Source: Nocardioides sediminis (GTDB taxonomy: Bacteria > Actinomycetota > Actinomycetes > Propionibacteriales > Nocardioidaceae). Taken from it: a stretch of DNA of 64,000 bases. Shown here piece by piece: positions 51,548 to 59,794 of the stretch. The position numbers and the translations under genes are program-made. Every line of letters begins with the position of its first letter. The first letter of the stretch is position 1. The stretch spans positions 558,001 to 622,000 of the forward strand of contig NZ_PZYZ01000001.1 in assembly GCF_003047295.1 (NCBI RefSeq). Reading direction: 5' to 3'. The notes under the pieces were generated by a model. That model searched no databases, had not been told where the DNA came from, and was given only the letters and a program-made list of their open reading frames with translations.

Positions 51548-52485
51548 CGCTCGCGATGTGGGGTGCGGTCCTCGGTGCCCTGGCGGCCTGCGGCCTGCTG
51601 CTGGTGGTCGTCCGGGTGCTGGCCATCCGGCGGCCGCAGCTCGCGCTGCGGGTCACGCCGTACGTCCGGGACCTGCCGCAGGTCGGCCGCACTCCGGCCC
51701 TCAAGGTGGCCTCGGCCTCGCCGACGGTGGCCGCGGCGGGGATCTTCGGTCCGTTCCTGCGGTCGGCCGCCGACGGTGTCGAACGGGTGCTCGGTGGCGA
51801 GGCCTCCGTACGCCGCCGGCTCGTGCGGGCGGGCAGCGACAAGACGGTGCACGAGTTCAGGATCGAGCAGGTGGTCTGGGGACTGGGCGGCTTCGCGCTC
51901 TGCGCGGCCGTGCAGCTGCTGCGCAGCCTGACCGGGGGCGTCAACCCCGTTGCAGCGCTGGCGCTCTGCTGCCTCGGCTTCGCCGCGGGCGTGCTGCTGC
52001 GCGACAACCGGCTCTCCGCCCGCGCCACCGAGCGGGAGCGGCAGATGGTCCTGGAGTTCCCCACGCTCGCCGAGATGCTCGCGCTGGCCGTCGCGGCCGG
52101 CGAGAGCCCCGTGGCCGCGCTGGACCGCGTCGTACGACGCAGCGGCGGCGAGCTCTCCGTCGAGCTCGGCCGCGTGCTGGCCCGGATCCGCACGGGCACG
52201 CCGGTGGCCATGGCGTTCGAGCGGATGGCGGCCACCACCGGGGTGCCGATGGTCGCGCGCTTCGCCACCGGCATCGCAGTGTCCATCGAGCGCGGCACCC
52301 CGTTGGCCGACGTGCTGCACGCCCAGGCGGGCGACGTGCGCGAGGCCGGGCGCCGCGCGCTCATCGAGACCGCCGCACGCAAGGAGGTCTTCATGATGGC
52401 GCCGGTCGTCTTCCTCGTCCTGCCGGTGACGGTGCTGTTCGCCTTCTTTCCCGGCGCACTGGGCCTGCGGCTCGTCGTGCCCTGA
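51544..52485 (+). CDS. tadC: Tad pilus inner-membrane platform protein TadC
   Basis: A 313-residue GspF-domain protein, paralogous to TadB. It has an N-terminal helix, paired helices near residues 120-165, a cytoplasmic GspF domain with FPTLAEMLALAVAAGESPVAALDRV and RIRTGTPVAMAFERMA, and C-terminal helices ending with FMMAPVVFLVLPVTVLFAFFPG. ATGA overlap with tadB indicates coupled translation. Confidence 0.9.
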   Translation: MTLAMWGAVLGALAACGLLLVVVRVLAIRRPQLALRVTPYVRDLPQVGRTPALKVASASPTVAAAGIFGPFLRSAADGVERVLGGEASVRRRLVRAGSDKTVHEFRIEQVVWGLGGFALCAAVQLLRSLTGGVNPVAALALCCLGFAAGVLLRDNRLSARATERERQMVLEFPTLAEMLALAVAAGESPVAALDRVVRRSGGELSVELGRVLARIRTGTPVAMAFERMAATTGVPMVARFATGIAVSIERGTPLADVLHAQAGDVREAGRRALIETAARKEVFMMAPVVFLVLPVTVLFAFFPGALGLRLVVP

Positions 52486-52531
52486 CGCCACCCACGACCA
52501 GATCGATCCGACCACTCACACGGGGGTACCC

Positions 52532-52729
52532 ATGCACACCACACTCGCGGCGCTCGTGCTCCGCACCCTGCTCACGCTCAACGGCCCGCCGCGGCGCGAC
52601 GAGCGAGGCGACGTGCCCGGCTGGGTGATGGTCACGGTGATGACCATCGGCCTGGCGATCGCGATCTTCACCTTCGCCGAGGAGCCGCTCAAGGGACTGC
52701 TCAGCGCCGCGTTCAACCAGGTCAAGTAG
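52532..52729 (+). CDS. Small pilin-like protein of the Tad locus
   Basis: A 65-residue protein in the position of the Flp/DUF4244 prepilin. A basic leader (RRDERG) precedes one hydrophobic helix (VPGWVMVTVMTIGLAIAIFTF). The glutamate normally found five residues after the processing glycine is missing: the sequence after DERG is DVPGWVM. It may still be the major pilin, or a pilin-like membrane subunit that is not methylated or processed in the standard way. A GGGG stretch 6 bp before the ATG may serve as ribosome site. Confidence 0.7.
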   Translation: MHTTLAALVLRTLLTLNGPPRRDERGDVPGWVMVTVMTIGLAIAIFTFAEEPLKGLLSAAFNQVK

Positions 52730-52734
52730 CGCCC

Positions 52735-53136
52735 GTGCCCGCCGCCCGGCACCGCCGGCAGCCCGGGGAGCGCGGCTCGGCCGTCGTGGACTTCGTGATG
52801 GTCCTCGTCGTGCTGCTGCCGCTGTTCATCGGGCTGCTCCAGCTCGCGCTGGTGCTGCACGTGCGCAACACCCTCTCCTCGGCCGCCGCCGAGGGTGCTC
52901 GGTACGCCGCGGTGGCGGGGGCGACGCCGCAGGACGGCGTCGCCAAGGCCCGCGAGCAGGTCTCCGGCGCCCTCGACCCGGCGTACGCCGAGGAGGTGCG
53001 GATCGAGCCGGTGAGCATCGACGGCGCGGCGGCGTACGAGCTCACGATCGACGCCCGTGTCCCCACGCTGGGGCTCGGTGGCATCGCGTTCGAGTTCTCG
53101 GTGAGCGGCAACGCGATCCGGGAGGAGGTGCCGTGA
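52735..53136 (+). CDS. TadE-like pseudopilin
   Basis: A 133-residue protein with a basic start, the TadE opening GSAVVDFVMVLVVLLPLFIGLL near residue 14, and a beta-rich extracytoplasmic part. The usual E of the TadE helix (EF or EY) is D here (VVDF). TadE proteins are minor pilins processed by a TadV-like peptidase. It begins with GTG 5 bp after the pilin stop and overlaps the next gene by GTGA. Confidence 0.83.
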   Translation: MPAARHRRQPGERGSAVVDFVMVLVVLLPLFIGLLQLALVLHVRNTLSSAAAEGARYAAVAGATPQDGVAKAREQVSGALDPAYAEEVRIEPVSIDGAAAYELTIDARVPTLGLGGIAFEFSVSGNAIREEVP

Positions 53137-53597
53137 GGCGGGTCCGCGACGACCGGGGGAGTGCGCTGGTCGAGTTCTGCTGGGTGGGGCTGATCCTCTT
53201 CATCCCGCTCACCTGGATCGTGATCTCGGTCTTCGAGGTCCAGCGCGGCGCGTTCGCGGTCAACGGTGCCGCCCGCGCGGCGGCACGGGCGTTCGCGCTC
53301 GCCCCGGACGACGCAACCGGCCAGGCTCGGGCGCAGGCGGTGGCCGCCCGGACGCTGGCCGACCAGGGCGGCGAGGGCATGGTCGCGAAGGTCCGGGTCA
53401 CCTGCGGCGGGCTCCCCAGCTGCCACGTGGGCACCGCGGTCATCACCGTGCAGGTCAGCTCCCGCGTCGAGATGCCGCTGCTGCCCGACGTGCTGGCCTC
53501 TGAGCGCCGCAGCTTCAACCTCGAGGCCCGGCACACGGTGCCGATCGGCCAGTACGTCGAGGCGGGCGGGCCGGACGACGCAGGGAGCGGCGAGTGA
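53133..53597 (+). CDS. TadE/TadF-like pilus assembly protein
   Basis: A 154-residue protein with DDRGSALVEFCWVGLILFIPLTW at its start, the classical TadE leader with glycine and a glutamate (VEF) in place. The outside domain has two cysteines (TCGGLPSC) that could form a disulphide. It is likely a minor pilin. GTG 53133 overlaps the upstream stop, and the stop overlaps the next GTG. Confidence 0.84.
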   Translation: MRRVRDDRGSALVEFCWVGLILFIPLTWIVISVFEVQRGAFAVNGAARAAARAFALAPDDATGQARAQAVAARTLADQGGEGMVAKVRVTCGGLPSCHVGTAVITVQVSSRVEMPLLPDVLASERRSFNLEARHTVPIGQYVEAGGPDDAGSGE

Positions 53598-54037
53598 GGC
53601 GTCGTACCGAGCAGGGGTCGGCGATCCCGCTGATCGTGGGCCTGGCCGGCGTGCTCGTGCTGGCCATCGCGGTGGTCGTCAACGCGTCCTCGGCGTTCAT
53701 GCAGCGTCAGTCGCTCGACACCCTGGCCGACGGTGCCGCGCTCCACGGGGCCGACATCGGGTCGGCGGGGGTGTACGCCGAGGGGTTGCCGACCCAGAGG
53801 CTGCTCCAGGAGGAGCGTGCGGTCCGGGCCGCCGTGCAGGACTACCTGCGCCGGGTCGGCGCCTACGAGACCTACGGCGACATCACGGTCGTCGCGCGGG
53901 TCGACCCCACAGCCCGGGCAGTGACGGTCACCCTGAGCGCTCCCGTGGACCTGCCGCTCAGCGTGCCGGGCACGCCGAGCCGGCCCACGGTCTCGGCCAG
54001 CGGCCGTGCGGCGGTCACCATCCAGCCCGCTGGCTGA
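53594..54037 (+). CDS. TadG-like pilus assembly protein
   Basis: A 147-residue protein with a TadG-type opening (EQGSAIPLIVGLAGVLVLAIAVVVNASSAFMQRQSLDTLAD in short form: one helix followed by LADGAALHGAD). Such proteins, often called Rv3654c-like or helicase/secretion neighbourhood proteins, close actinobacterial Tad loci. Most full TadG proteins are larger. It is the last Tad gene. No prepilin peptidase (TadV) or TadZ/CpaE gene is in the window. Confidence 0.78.
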   Translation: MRRRTEQGSAIPLIVGLAGVLVLAIAVVVNASSAFMQRQSLDTLADGAALHGADIGSAGVYAEGLPTQRLLQEERAVRAAVQDYLRRVGAYETYGDITVVARVDPTARAVTVTLSAPVDLPLSVPGTPSRPTVSASGRAAVTIQPAG

Positions 54038-54040
54038 AAG

Positions 54041-54057
54041 GTCGGGACCAACGCCAC
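54041..54057. promoter_or_regulatory. Weak DosR-box-like sequence upstream of PRT-hydrolase gene
   Basis: GTCGGGACCAACGCCAC matches the left half of the mycobacterial DosR consensus (TTSGGGAC) and part of the right half, about 12 of 17 positions by eye. It is centred about 72 bp before the ATG. The mycobacterial homologue of the downstream gene (Rv0571c) is, from memory, in the DosR regulon. The match is weak. Confidence 0.25.
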
Positions 54058-54120
54058 TGCCGGGCGGCGATCCCGCCGGGTGAGGATCGTTTCGAGGGAC
54101 GTCGTACGGAGGTGGCCGCG

Positions 54121-55467
54121 ATGGTGGTCTTCGCTGACCGGGCCGAGGGCGGACGACGGCTGGCCGAGCGCCTCGAGCCGTTCCGTGGGCAGGACGCGGT
54201 CGTGCTCGGCCTCCCGCGAGGCGGGGTGCCGGTGGCGTTCGAGGTCGCGACGGCGCTCGGACTCCCGCTGGACGTGATCGTGGTCCGCAAGCTGGGCCTG
54301 CCGTTCCAGCACGAGCTGGCGATAGGGGCCATCGGCGAGGGCGGGTTCCGGGTCGTCGACCGCGACCTCGTCCGGCGGGCGCGCGTCTCGCCGTACGACC
54401 TCGACGAGGTCGAGCGGCGCGAGCGCGAGGAGCTCGACAATCGGGTCCGGCGCTTCCGCCGAGGGCGGGACCGGGTCGACCTGACCGGGCGCATCGCCGT
54501 GGTCGTCGACGACGGGGTGGCGACCGGGTCCACGGCCAGGGTGGCCGCCGAGGTCGCCCGCCACCTCGGCGCCGACCGCGTCGTGCTCGCCGTGCCGGTG
54601 GCGCCCGACGACACGGTGCGTGACCTCGACTGCTTCGACGAGGTGGTGGCGCTGGCGACACCTCGACCCTTCATCGCGGTCGGCAACCACTACCGCGACT
54701 TCTCGCCGACCACCGACGACGAGGTGGTCGTCCTCCTGGACGCGGCCCAGCGCCGGCGGCGGGGCAGCCCGGCCCACAGCAACCCCGGCGTCGACGAGGA
54801 GGTCGCGATCCCCGTGGACCACCGCGGGCGCCCCGTCGTCGTGGAGGGCCACCTGCACCTGCCGAAGGACCCCACCGGCGTGGTCGTCTTCGCGCACGGC
54901 AGCGGCAGCAGCCGCCACAGCCCCCGCAACCGGTACGTCGCCTCGGTCCTCTTCGAGGCGGGGCTCGGCACGCTGCTGATGGACCTGCTGACCCCCGAGG
55001 AGGAGCGGGTCCGCGCCAACGTCTTCGACATCGCGCTGCTCGCCGACCGGCTGGTGGCCGCCACCGACTGGCTGCGCACCCGCCCGGAGACCGCCTCGGT
55101 GTCCCTCGGCCTCTTCGGCGCGAGCACCGGTGCGGCGGCGGCCCTCGCGGCGGCGGCGACGCCCGGCGCGGACGTGGCCGCGGTGGTCTCGCGCGGCGGG
55201 CGGCCGGACCTGGCGGAGTCCGTGCTCCAGTACGTCACGGCCCCCACGCTCCTCATCGTCGGCAGTCGCGACGACGTCGTCCTCGACCTCAACCGGCACG
55301 CCCTGGCGCGGCTCGGGGGGCCGTGCCGGCTCGCGGTCGTCGAGGGAGCCACCCACCTGTTCGAGGAGCCGGGCACGCTGTCCGAGGCGGCGACGCTGGC
55401 CCGGGACTGGTTCGTCCGGCACCTCAGGGTCAGCGACGTCCAGCCGTCCCCGTCGGAGGGCCGGTGA
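54121..55467 (+). CDS. Phosphoribosyltransferase fused to dienelactone hydrolase-like domain
   Basis: A 448-residue two-domain protein. Residues 1 to about 215 are a type I phosphoribosyltransferase with the PRPP loop VVVDDGVATGSTA near residue 126. Residues about 225 to 440 are an alpha/beta hydrolase with VVFAHGSGSS (oxyanion turn), the nucleophile in GASTGAAAA, and a C-terminal histidine in EGATHLFEEPG. This fusion is known in mycobacteria and other actinobacteria as a stress or dormancy protein; the reaction is not established. GGAGG lies 7 bp before the ATG. The next gene is a Cys-rich metal-binding protein. Confidence 0.88.
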   Translation: MVVFADRAEGGRRLAERLEPFRGQDAVVLGLPRGGVPVAFEVATALGLPLDVIVVRKLGLPFQHELAIGAIGEGGFRVVDRDLVRRARVSPYDLDEVERREREELDNRVRRFRRGRDRVDLTGRIAVVVDDGVATGSTARVAAEVARHLGADRVVLAVPVAPDDTVRDLDCFDEVVALATPRPFIAVGNHYRDFSPTTDDEVVVLLDAAQRRRRGSPAHSNPGVDEEVAIPVDHRGRPVVVEGHLHLPKDPTGVVVFAHGSGSSRHSPRNRYVASVLFEAGLGTLLMDLLTPEEERVRANVFDIALLADRLVAATDWLRTRPETASVSLGLFGASTGAAAALAAAATPGADVAAVVSRGGRPDLAESVLQYVTAPTLLIVGSRDDVVLDLNRHALARLGGPCRLAVVEGATHLFEEPGTLSEAATLARDWFVRHLRVSDVQPSPSEGR

Positions 55468-55611
55468 CGACGCGTCGCTGACGGGCCTGCGACCCGGGTG
55501 AGCGAGACCGGGCCTGCATGGTGACGGCGCCTCTGGGTACCGCTCGGAGGTCTGGCGACAGTCGCGACGCGGCCGCCACCCGGTGGCCCGCTGTCGACCC
55601 GGGAGGAACCG

Positions 55612-56013
55612 ATGACGCACACCGAGATGCTCCAGGCCCACCCCTCGACCCAGGAGGGCGTCGACGTGAGCGCCCTCGCGGACTGCATCGCCGCGTGCTT
55701 CGAGTGCGCGCAGGTGTGCACGGCCTGCGCGGACGCCTGCCTCGCCGAGCCGATGGTCGCCGAGCTGACCCGCTGCATCACCACCGACCTCGACTGTGCC
55801 GACGTCTGCGCCGCCACGGGCCGCGTGCTCACCCGGCGCACGGGGACCGACGGGGCACTGGTCCGCTCGCTGCTCGAGGCCTGCGCAGCCGCCTGCGCCA
55901 CCTGCGCCGAGGAGTGCGAGCAGCACGCGGGGATGCACGAGCACTGCCGCATCTGCGCCGAGGCCTGCCGCCGGTGCGAGGAAGCCTGCCGGGCCCTGCT
56001 CGCCACCCTCTGA
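55612..56013 (+). CDS. Four-helix-bundle Cys-rich copper-binding-type protein
   Basis: A 133-residue protein with 18 cysteines arranged mostly as C-x2-C and C-x3-C on helices (CIAACFECAQVCTACADAC early and ACATCAEEC, CRICAEACRRC late). This is the pattern of the DUF326/Csp family, whose members store Cu(I) inside a four-helix bundle. There is no signal peptide, so it should act in the cytoplasm. GGGAGGA stands 7 bp before the ATG. It lies 144 bp after the PRT-hydrolase gene and could share its stress regulation. Confidence 0.9.
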   Translation: MTHTEMLQAHPSTQEGVDVSALADCIAACFECAQVCTACADACLAEPMVAELTRCITTDLDCADVCAATGRVLTRRTGTDGALVRSLLEACAAACATCAEECEQHAGMHEHCRICAEACRRCEEACRALLATL

Positions 56014-56021
56014 CGGCGGCG

Positions 56022-56038
56022 CCGGACGCCGGGTCCGG
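56022..56038. terminator. Hairpin after the Cys-rich protein gene
   Basis: CCGGAC (56022-56027), a 5-nt loop and GTCCGG (56033-56038) form a GC hairpin 8 bp after the stop. It may end the transcript; no U-run follows. Confidence 0.4.
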
Positions 56039-56133
56039 GCCGACGGAAATTCCCCGGCAACCAAACCGCACCGCCGCGCATCTCCTCCTGCGAAGCGAGC
56101 CCGACCGGGCAGCCATGACGCAGGAGAAGAACG

Positions 56134-56949
56134 ATGAAGCGCATCACCACCACCCTCACCACGCTCGCCGCAGCGGCAGCCGTGGTCGCCGGACCGCTGG
56201 CCATGACCGCCACCACCGCGCAGGCCGCGGACGCCGGCGCGCGCAAGGCTGCGACGTACAAGGTCACCGCGAAGGTCAACAAGGACGTCGTCACCGTCGG
56301 TGAGGACGTCGTCAAGGTCCGCGGCAAGGTGACCCCCCGGGCCGCCGGCCAGGAGGTCCGCCTCCAGCAGCGCAAGGAGGGCAAGAACCGCTGGAAGGGC
56401 AGCGGCAAGGCCACGATCAAGCGCAACGGCACGTTCGTGCTCAAGGACAAGCCCAGCCTGGCCGGCACCCGGGAGTACCGCGTGCTCAAGCCCGCGGGCA
56501 AGGGCCTGAAGAAGGGGACCAGCCCGGTGCTCAGCGTGGACGTCTACAAGTGGGAGAAGCTGGCCGACCGGGCCAAGGGAGCGAGCGCCAACATCCCGGC
56601 CTACCCCGGCCTGACCGGCGCCATGATCGGTAGCGAGTACTACGACGCCAGCCTGATGCCGGTGGAGTCCGGGACCCCGGCGTACGTCGAGTACACGCTC
56701 GGTCGCCTCTGCACCGACCTGCGCGCCACCTACGCCCTCGACGACCGCTCCGAGAGCGGCGCGACCGGCGCCGTGAAGCTCCTCGTCGACGGTGCCACCA
56801 AGGTCGACCAGGGCCTCGTCGTCGGCCAGGTCGTCGAGTCGACCACCGACGTGACCGACGCGTTCCGCCTGCGCTACGAGCTCACCTCCACCGCCACTCC
56901 GGCGTCCAAGCCGGTCGTCGCGACCCCCGAGGTCCGCTGCACGAAGTGA
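56134..56949 (+). CDS. Secreted protein with NPCBM-like domain, paralogue 1
   Basis: A 271-residue exported protein. A signal peptide (about residues 1-31, ending TAQA-AD) precedes a Lys-rich beta domain ([19 protein letters not shown], about residues 45-145) like an Ig-fold, then a C-terminal domain (about 165-271) with YVEYTLGRLCTDLRATYALD, which resembles the NPCBM carbohydrate-binding fold. Two cysteines (one in RLCTDL, one in EVRCTK) could bond. The function is unknown; surface or glycan binding is plausible. AGGAG lies 8 bp before the ATG. The gene at 57132 is a clear paralogue. Confidence 0.8.
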   Translation: MKRITTTLTTLAAAAAVVAGPLAMTATTAQAADAGARKAATYKVTAKVNKDVVTVGEDVVKVRGKVTPRAAGQEVRLQQRKEGKNRWKGSGKATIKRNGTFVLKDKPSLAGTREYRVLKPAGKGLKKGTSPVLSVDVYKWEKLADRAKGASANIPAYPGLTGAMIGSEYYDASLMPVESGTPAYVEYTLGRLCTDLRATYALDDRSESGATGAVKLLVDGATKVDQGLVVGQVVESTTDVTDAFRLRYELTSTATPASKPVVATPEVRCTK

Positions 56950-56958
56950 CCCCCGATC

Positions 56959-57004
56959 CACGCCGGGAGCGCCGCCCACGGGGGTCGGTGGCGCTCCCGG
57001 CGTG
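56959..57004. terminator. 15-bp perfect hairpin terminator
   Basis: CACGCCGGGAGCGCC (56959-56973) is exactly complementary to 56990-57004 across a 16-nt loop, starting 10 bp after the first paralogue's stop. It is the strongest stem in the window and should end that transcript, so the two paralogues are probably transcribed separately. Confidence 0.75.
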
Positions 57005-57029
57005 CTGTCGTCGGGAGTCCGCGGTCCGC

Positions 57030-57048
57030 GGTCCGCTGCACCAAAGTG
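57030..57048 (+). pseudogene. Possible remnant of a third paralogue 3' end
   Basis: GGTCCGCTGCACCAAAGTG here matches the final codons of the second paralogue (57905-57922) except for one extra A, and nearly matches the first paralogue's end. It lies alone in the intergenic gap, as if left by deletion of a copy in a tandem array. Length is only 19 bp, so chance or conversion cannot be ruled out. Confidence 0.35.
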
Positions 57049-57131
57049 GTCATGCGCCGGCGCGCCCGGCGGTCCTACGATGCGAGGAAGGGAACGGTCC
57101 GGGCCGTCACAGCGACCGGGAGGACCCCACG

Positions 57132-57923
57132 ATGCGTCTCACCACCCTGATGGCAGCGGTCGTGGCCGTCGTCCCGATGTCCGTGACGGCCACCCCGAGC
57201 GCCCACGGCGCCCCCGACGGCGTGCGCAAGCCGGCGGCGTACACCGTCACGGCGACGGTCAAGACCCACGACCTCGACCTCGGCGAGGGCGTCGTCACGG
57301 TCCGGGGCAAGGTGACACCGCGGGCCGTGGGCAAGAAGGTGGTCCTCCAGGAGCGTCGCAAGGGCGCGGGGAGGTGGGCCGTCAGCAGCAGGACGACGAT
57401 CGGTCGCAACGGGACCTACCTGCTCACCGACGAGCCCGCCGAGGTGGGCACCTTCGAGTACCGCGTCGTCAAGCGCCGTTCCGACGGGGTGCGGAGGGGG
57501 ACCAGCCCGACGATCGAGGTCAGCGTCTACGCGTGGCAGAAGCTCGCCCAGCGGCCGCGGGGTCCTTTCGAGAACATCGCCGTGTCCAGCACCGCGCTCA
57601 TCGCGGGCGTGCCCTACGCCTACTCCTTCCAGCCCTTCGTCCGCGGTGCGCCGTCGTACGTCGAGTACCCGCTGAGGGGGCTCTGCACCGAGCTGCGCAC
57701 GGCGTACGCCATGCACGACAGCGCGGCGGAGGGCTCGTCGTCCCGCATCACGCTCGCCCTCGACGGGGTGCCGGCGGTCGACCAGGTGCTCGTGAAGGGC
57801 CAGGTGGTCGCCTCGACCACCGACCTGACCGGTGCGTCGGTGCTGCGCTACGACCTCTTCTCCAACGCGACCCCGGCCAGCTACCCGGTCGTCGTCACCC
57901 CGGAGGTCCGCTGCACCAAGTGA
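57132..57923 (+). CDS. Secreted protein with NPCBM-like domain, paralogue 2
   Basis: A 263-residue paralogue of the previous gene with the same order: signal peptide (about residues 1-26), beta domain with [19 protein letters not shown], and C-terminal domain with [21 protein letters not shown] and a shared ending PEVRCTK. Roughly half the residues agree. GGGAGGA precedes the ATG by 8 bp. The start is chosen at the signal peptide; an upstream in-frame extension has no plausible leader. Tandem duplication is evident. The role is unknown. Confidence 0.8.
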   Translation: MRLTTLMAAVVAVVPMSVTATPSAHGAPDGVRKPAAYTVTATVKTHDLDLGEGVVTVRGKVTPRAVGKKVVLQERRKGAGRWAVSSRTTIGRNGTYLLTDEPAEVGTFEYRVVKRRSDGVRRGTSPTIEVSVYAWQKLAQRPRGPFENIAVSSTALIAGVPYAYSFQPFVRGAPSYVEYPLRGLCTELRTAYAMHDSAAEGSSSRITLALDGVPAVDQVLVKGQVVASTTDLTGASVLRYDLFSNATPASYPVVVTPEVRCTK

Positions 57924-57940
57924 TCCCGCACGCCTGGCTT

Positions 57941-57970
57941 TCGACACTCCTCACGCCCGCGCCGTAGTGT
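57941..57970 (+). promoter_or_regulatory. Promoter of prfB (leaderless)
   Basis: TCGACA (57941-57946), an 18-bp spacer and TAGTGT (57965-57970) lie 8 bp before the GTG. There is no ribosome site. The promoter starts 17 bp after the preceding gene. Confidence 0.6.
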
Positions 57971-57978
57971 TGGTCCTT

Positions 57979-59094
57979 GTGGCGAGCACCGACTTCGAAG
58001 CAGAGATCAAGCAGCTCCAGGCGACCATGAAGACCATCGGCCAGGTCCTCGACCTGGACGCGATGCGCAAGGAGATCGCCGAGCTGGGGGAGCAGGTGGC
58101 CGCTCCCGACCTGTGGGACGACCAGGAGAACGCCACGCGCGTCACCGGGCGCCTCTCGATGCTGCAGGGCGAGCTCGACCGCTTCACCTCGCTCGAGACC
58201 CGCGTCGACGACCTCGAGCTGATGGTCGAGATGGCCACCGAGGAGGGCGACGCCGACACCCTCGCCGAGTCCGAGCGCGAGCTGGCCCGCATCAAGAAGT
58301 CCGTGGAGTCCCTCGAGATCCGCACCCTGCTCTCCGGCGAGTACGACGCCCGCGAGGCGCTCGTGACCATCCGCTCGGGCGCCGGTGGCGTCGACGCCGC
58401 CGACTTCGCCGAGATGCTGATGCGGATGTACACGCGCTGGGCCGAGCAGCACAAGTATCCCGTCGAGGTCTTCGAGACGTCGTACGCCGAGGAGGCCGGC
58501 CTCAAGTCCGCCACCTTCGCGATCCACGCTCCCTACGCCTACGGCACCCTGTCCGTCGAGGCCGGCACCCACCGCCTCGTGCGGATCAGCCCCTTCGACA
58601 ACCAGGGCCGCCGGCAGACGTCGTTCGCCGCGGTCGAGGTGGTGCCCGTCCTCGAGCAGACCGACGACATCGAGATCCCCGACGAGGAGATCCGCGTCGA
58701 CGTCTACCGCTCGGGCGGCCCCGGCGGCCAGTCGGTCAACACCACCGACTCCGCGGTCCGGCTCACGCACATCCCGACCGGCACGGTCGTCAGCTGCCAG
58801 AACGAGAAGTCGCAGCTGCAGAACAAGGCCTCGGCGATGGTCGTCCTCAAGGCCAAGCTCCTCGCGCTCAAGAAGGCCGAGGAGAAGGCGCACCTCGACG
58901 GACTCCGCGGCGACGTCGCGGCCTCGTGGGGCGACCAGATGCGCAACTACGTGCTCAACCCCTACCAGATCGTCAAGGACCTGCGGACCGCCCACGAGTC
59001 GGGCAACCCGCAGGCGGTCTTCGACGGTGACATCGACCCCTTCCTCGAGGCCGGCATCCGCTGGCGGCGCGGCGCCGAGAAGGTCGACGCCTGA
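57979..59094 (+). CDS. prfB: Peptide chain release factor 2
   Basis: A 371-residue class I release factor reading UAA and UGA. The tripeptide anticodon SPF is in [15 protein letters not shown], and the peptidyl-transferase GGQ is in [14 protein letters not shown]. The N-terminal helical domain (about residues 1-110) is complete. The frame is uninterrupted: the autoregulatory in-frame UGA and +1 shift of E. coli prfB are absent, as is usual in actinobacteria. GTG 57979 is chosen for its -10 box 8 bp away and for the family-like start ASTDFEAEI. The order prfB-ftsE-ftsX is conserved in actinobacteria, here interrupted by three minus-strand genes. Confidence 0.96.
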   Translation: MASTDFEAEIKQLQATMKTIGQVLDLDAMRKEIAELGEQVAAPDLWDDQENATRVTGRLSMLQGELDRFTSLETRVDDLELMVEMATEEGDADTLAESERELARIKKSVESLEIRTLLSGEYDAREALVTIRSGAGGVDAADFAEMLMRMYTRWAEQHKYPVEVFETSYAEEAGLKSATFAIHAPYAYGTLSVEAGTHRLVRISPFDNQGRRQTSFAAVEVVPVLEQTDDIEIPDEEIRVDVYRSGGPGGQSVNTTDSAVRLTHIPTGTVVSCQNEKSQLQNKASAMVVLKAKLLALKKAEEKAHLDGLRGDVAASWGDQMRNYVLNPYQIVKDLRTAHESGNPQAVFDGDIDPFLEAGIRWRRGAEKVDA

Positions 59095-59158
59095 CGCTGC
59101 GCCGGACGTCATGAGCATCCGACGCCCCGGCGACTGATCTCCATGACTGCGGCCGCGA

Positions 59159-59794
59159 TCAGCGAGCGGGTGCAGACCGCCGGCGCCTGAGCAGCTCGGC
59201 CACCTCGCGCGGCTCGTCGACCCAGAGGCCCACGCGGCTCACGGTCGACGAGCCGTTGGGCGTCGTGAGCACGGTCGGTCCCTCGAGGACGAGCTCGAGG
59301 TTGGTGCGGCTGCTGACGCCCACCAGCAGCAGGGCCTCCGGCTCCTCGTCCTCGACGTGCACCGACCTCACGATCCCCGGCAGCTGGTGCTCGGCCGAGC
59401 GGATCGAGGTGATCGCGCCGAGAGGGACCGCCACACGCGTCCGGGCACCGCTGCGCACCACCAGCTCGGTGTCGGTCAGCAGGTGCGGCTTCACCCGGTA
59501 GGACGCCAACAGGCCCAGCATCCACAGCAGGCCCCACACGCCCACGACGAGCAGCGGCACCCGGAGCGAGGGGAGCCACCGGCTCAGCACCACGTCGAGC
59601 ACGACGACCTCGACCGCGGACCCGAAGATCCACAGCCAGATCATGGGGGCGGCGAGCCGCGCGTAGCCGACAGGCGTGGTGCCACGGGGCACGTCGGGCC
59701 GCCGGGCGACCCAGCGGGCGAGGGCCCGGTACAACGCCACCTCGAGCAGCAGTGCGTCGCGTGCCAGCGCCCACGCGCGCCGTACGGCGGTCAT
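59159..59794 (-). CDS. Membrane protein with PH-like domain, function unknown
   Basis: A 211-residue protein with a cytoplasmic basic start, two hydrophobic segments (near residues 48-68 and 76-96) and a C-terminal beta-rich part (TDTELVVRSGARTRVAVPLGAITSI) resembling bacterial PH-like domains. It overlaps the MarR regulator gene by ATGA and so is probably co-transcribed and controlled by it. I do not recognise a specific family. The start at 59794 fits the overlap; the long extension upstream is the MarR gene in another frame. Confidence 0.7.
   Translation of the reverse strand: MTAVRRAWALARDALLLEVALYRALARWVARRPDVPRGTTPVGYARLAAPMIWLWIFGSAVEVVVLDVVLSRWLPSLRVPLLVVGVWGLLWMLGLLASYRVKPHLLTDTELVVRSGARTRVAVPLGAITSIRSAEHQLPGIVRSVHVEDEEPEALLLVGVSSRTNLELVLEGPTVLTTPNGSSTVSRVGLWVDEPREVAELLRRRRSAPAR

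Noticed and set aside
57979..58060. Programmed frameshift in prfB
   Set aside because: The frame is continuous from GTG to stop and no in-frame UGA with a slippery CUU is present near codon 25.
59095..59158. Hairpin terminator between prfB and the convergent PH-like gene
   Set aside because: Only a 6-bp GTCATG/CATGAC pair far apart is seen, too weak to report as a terminator.
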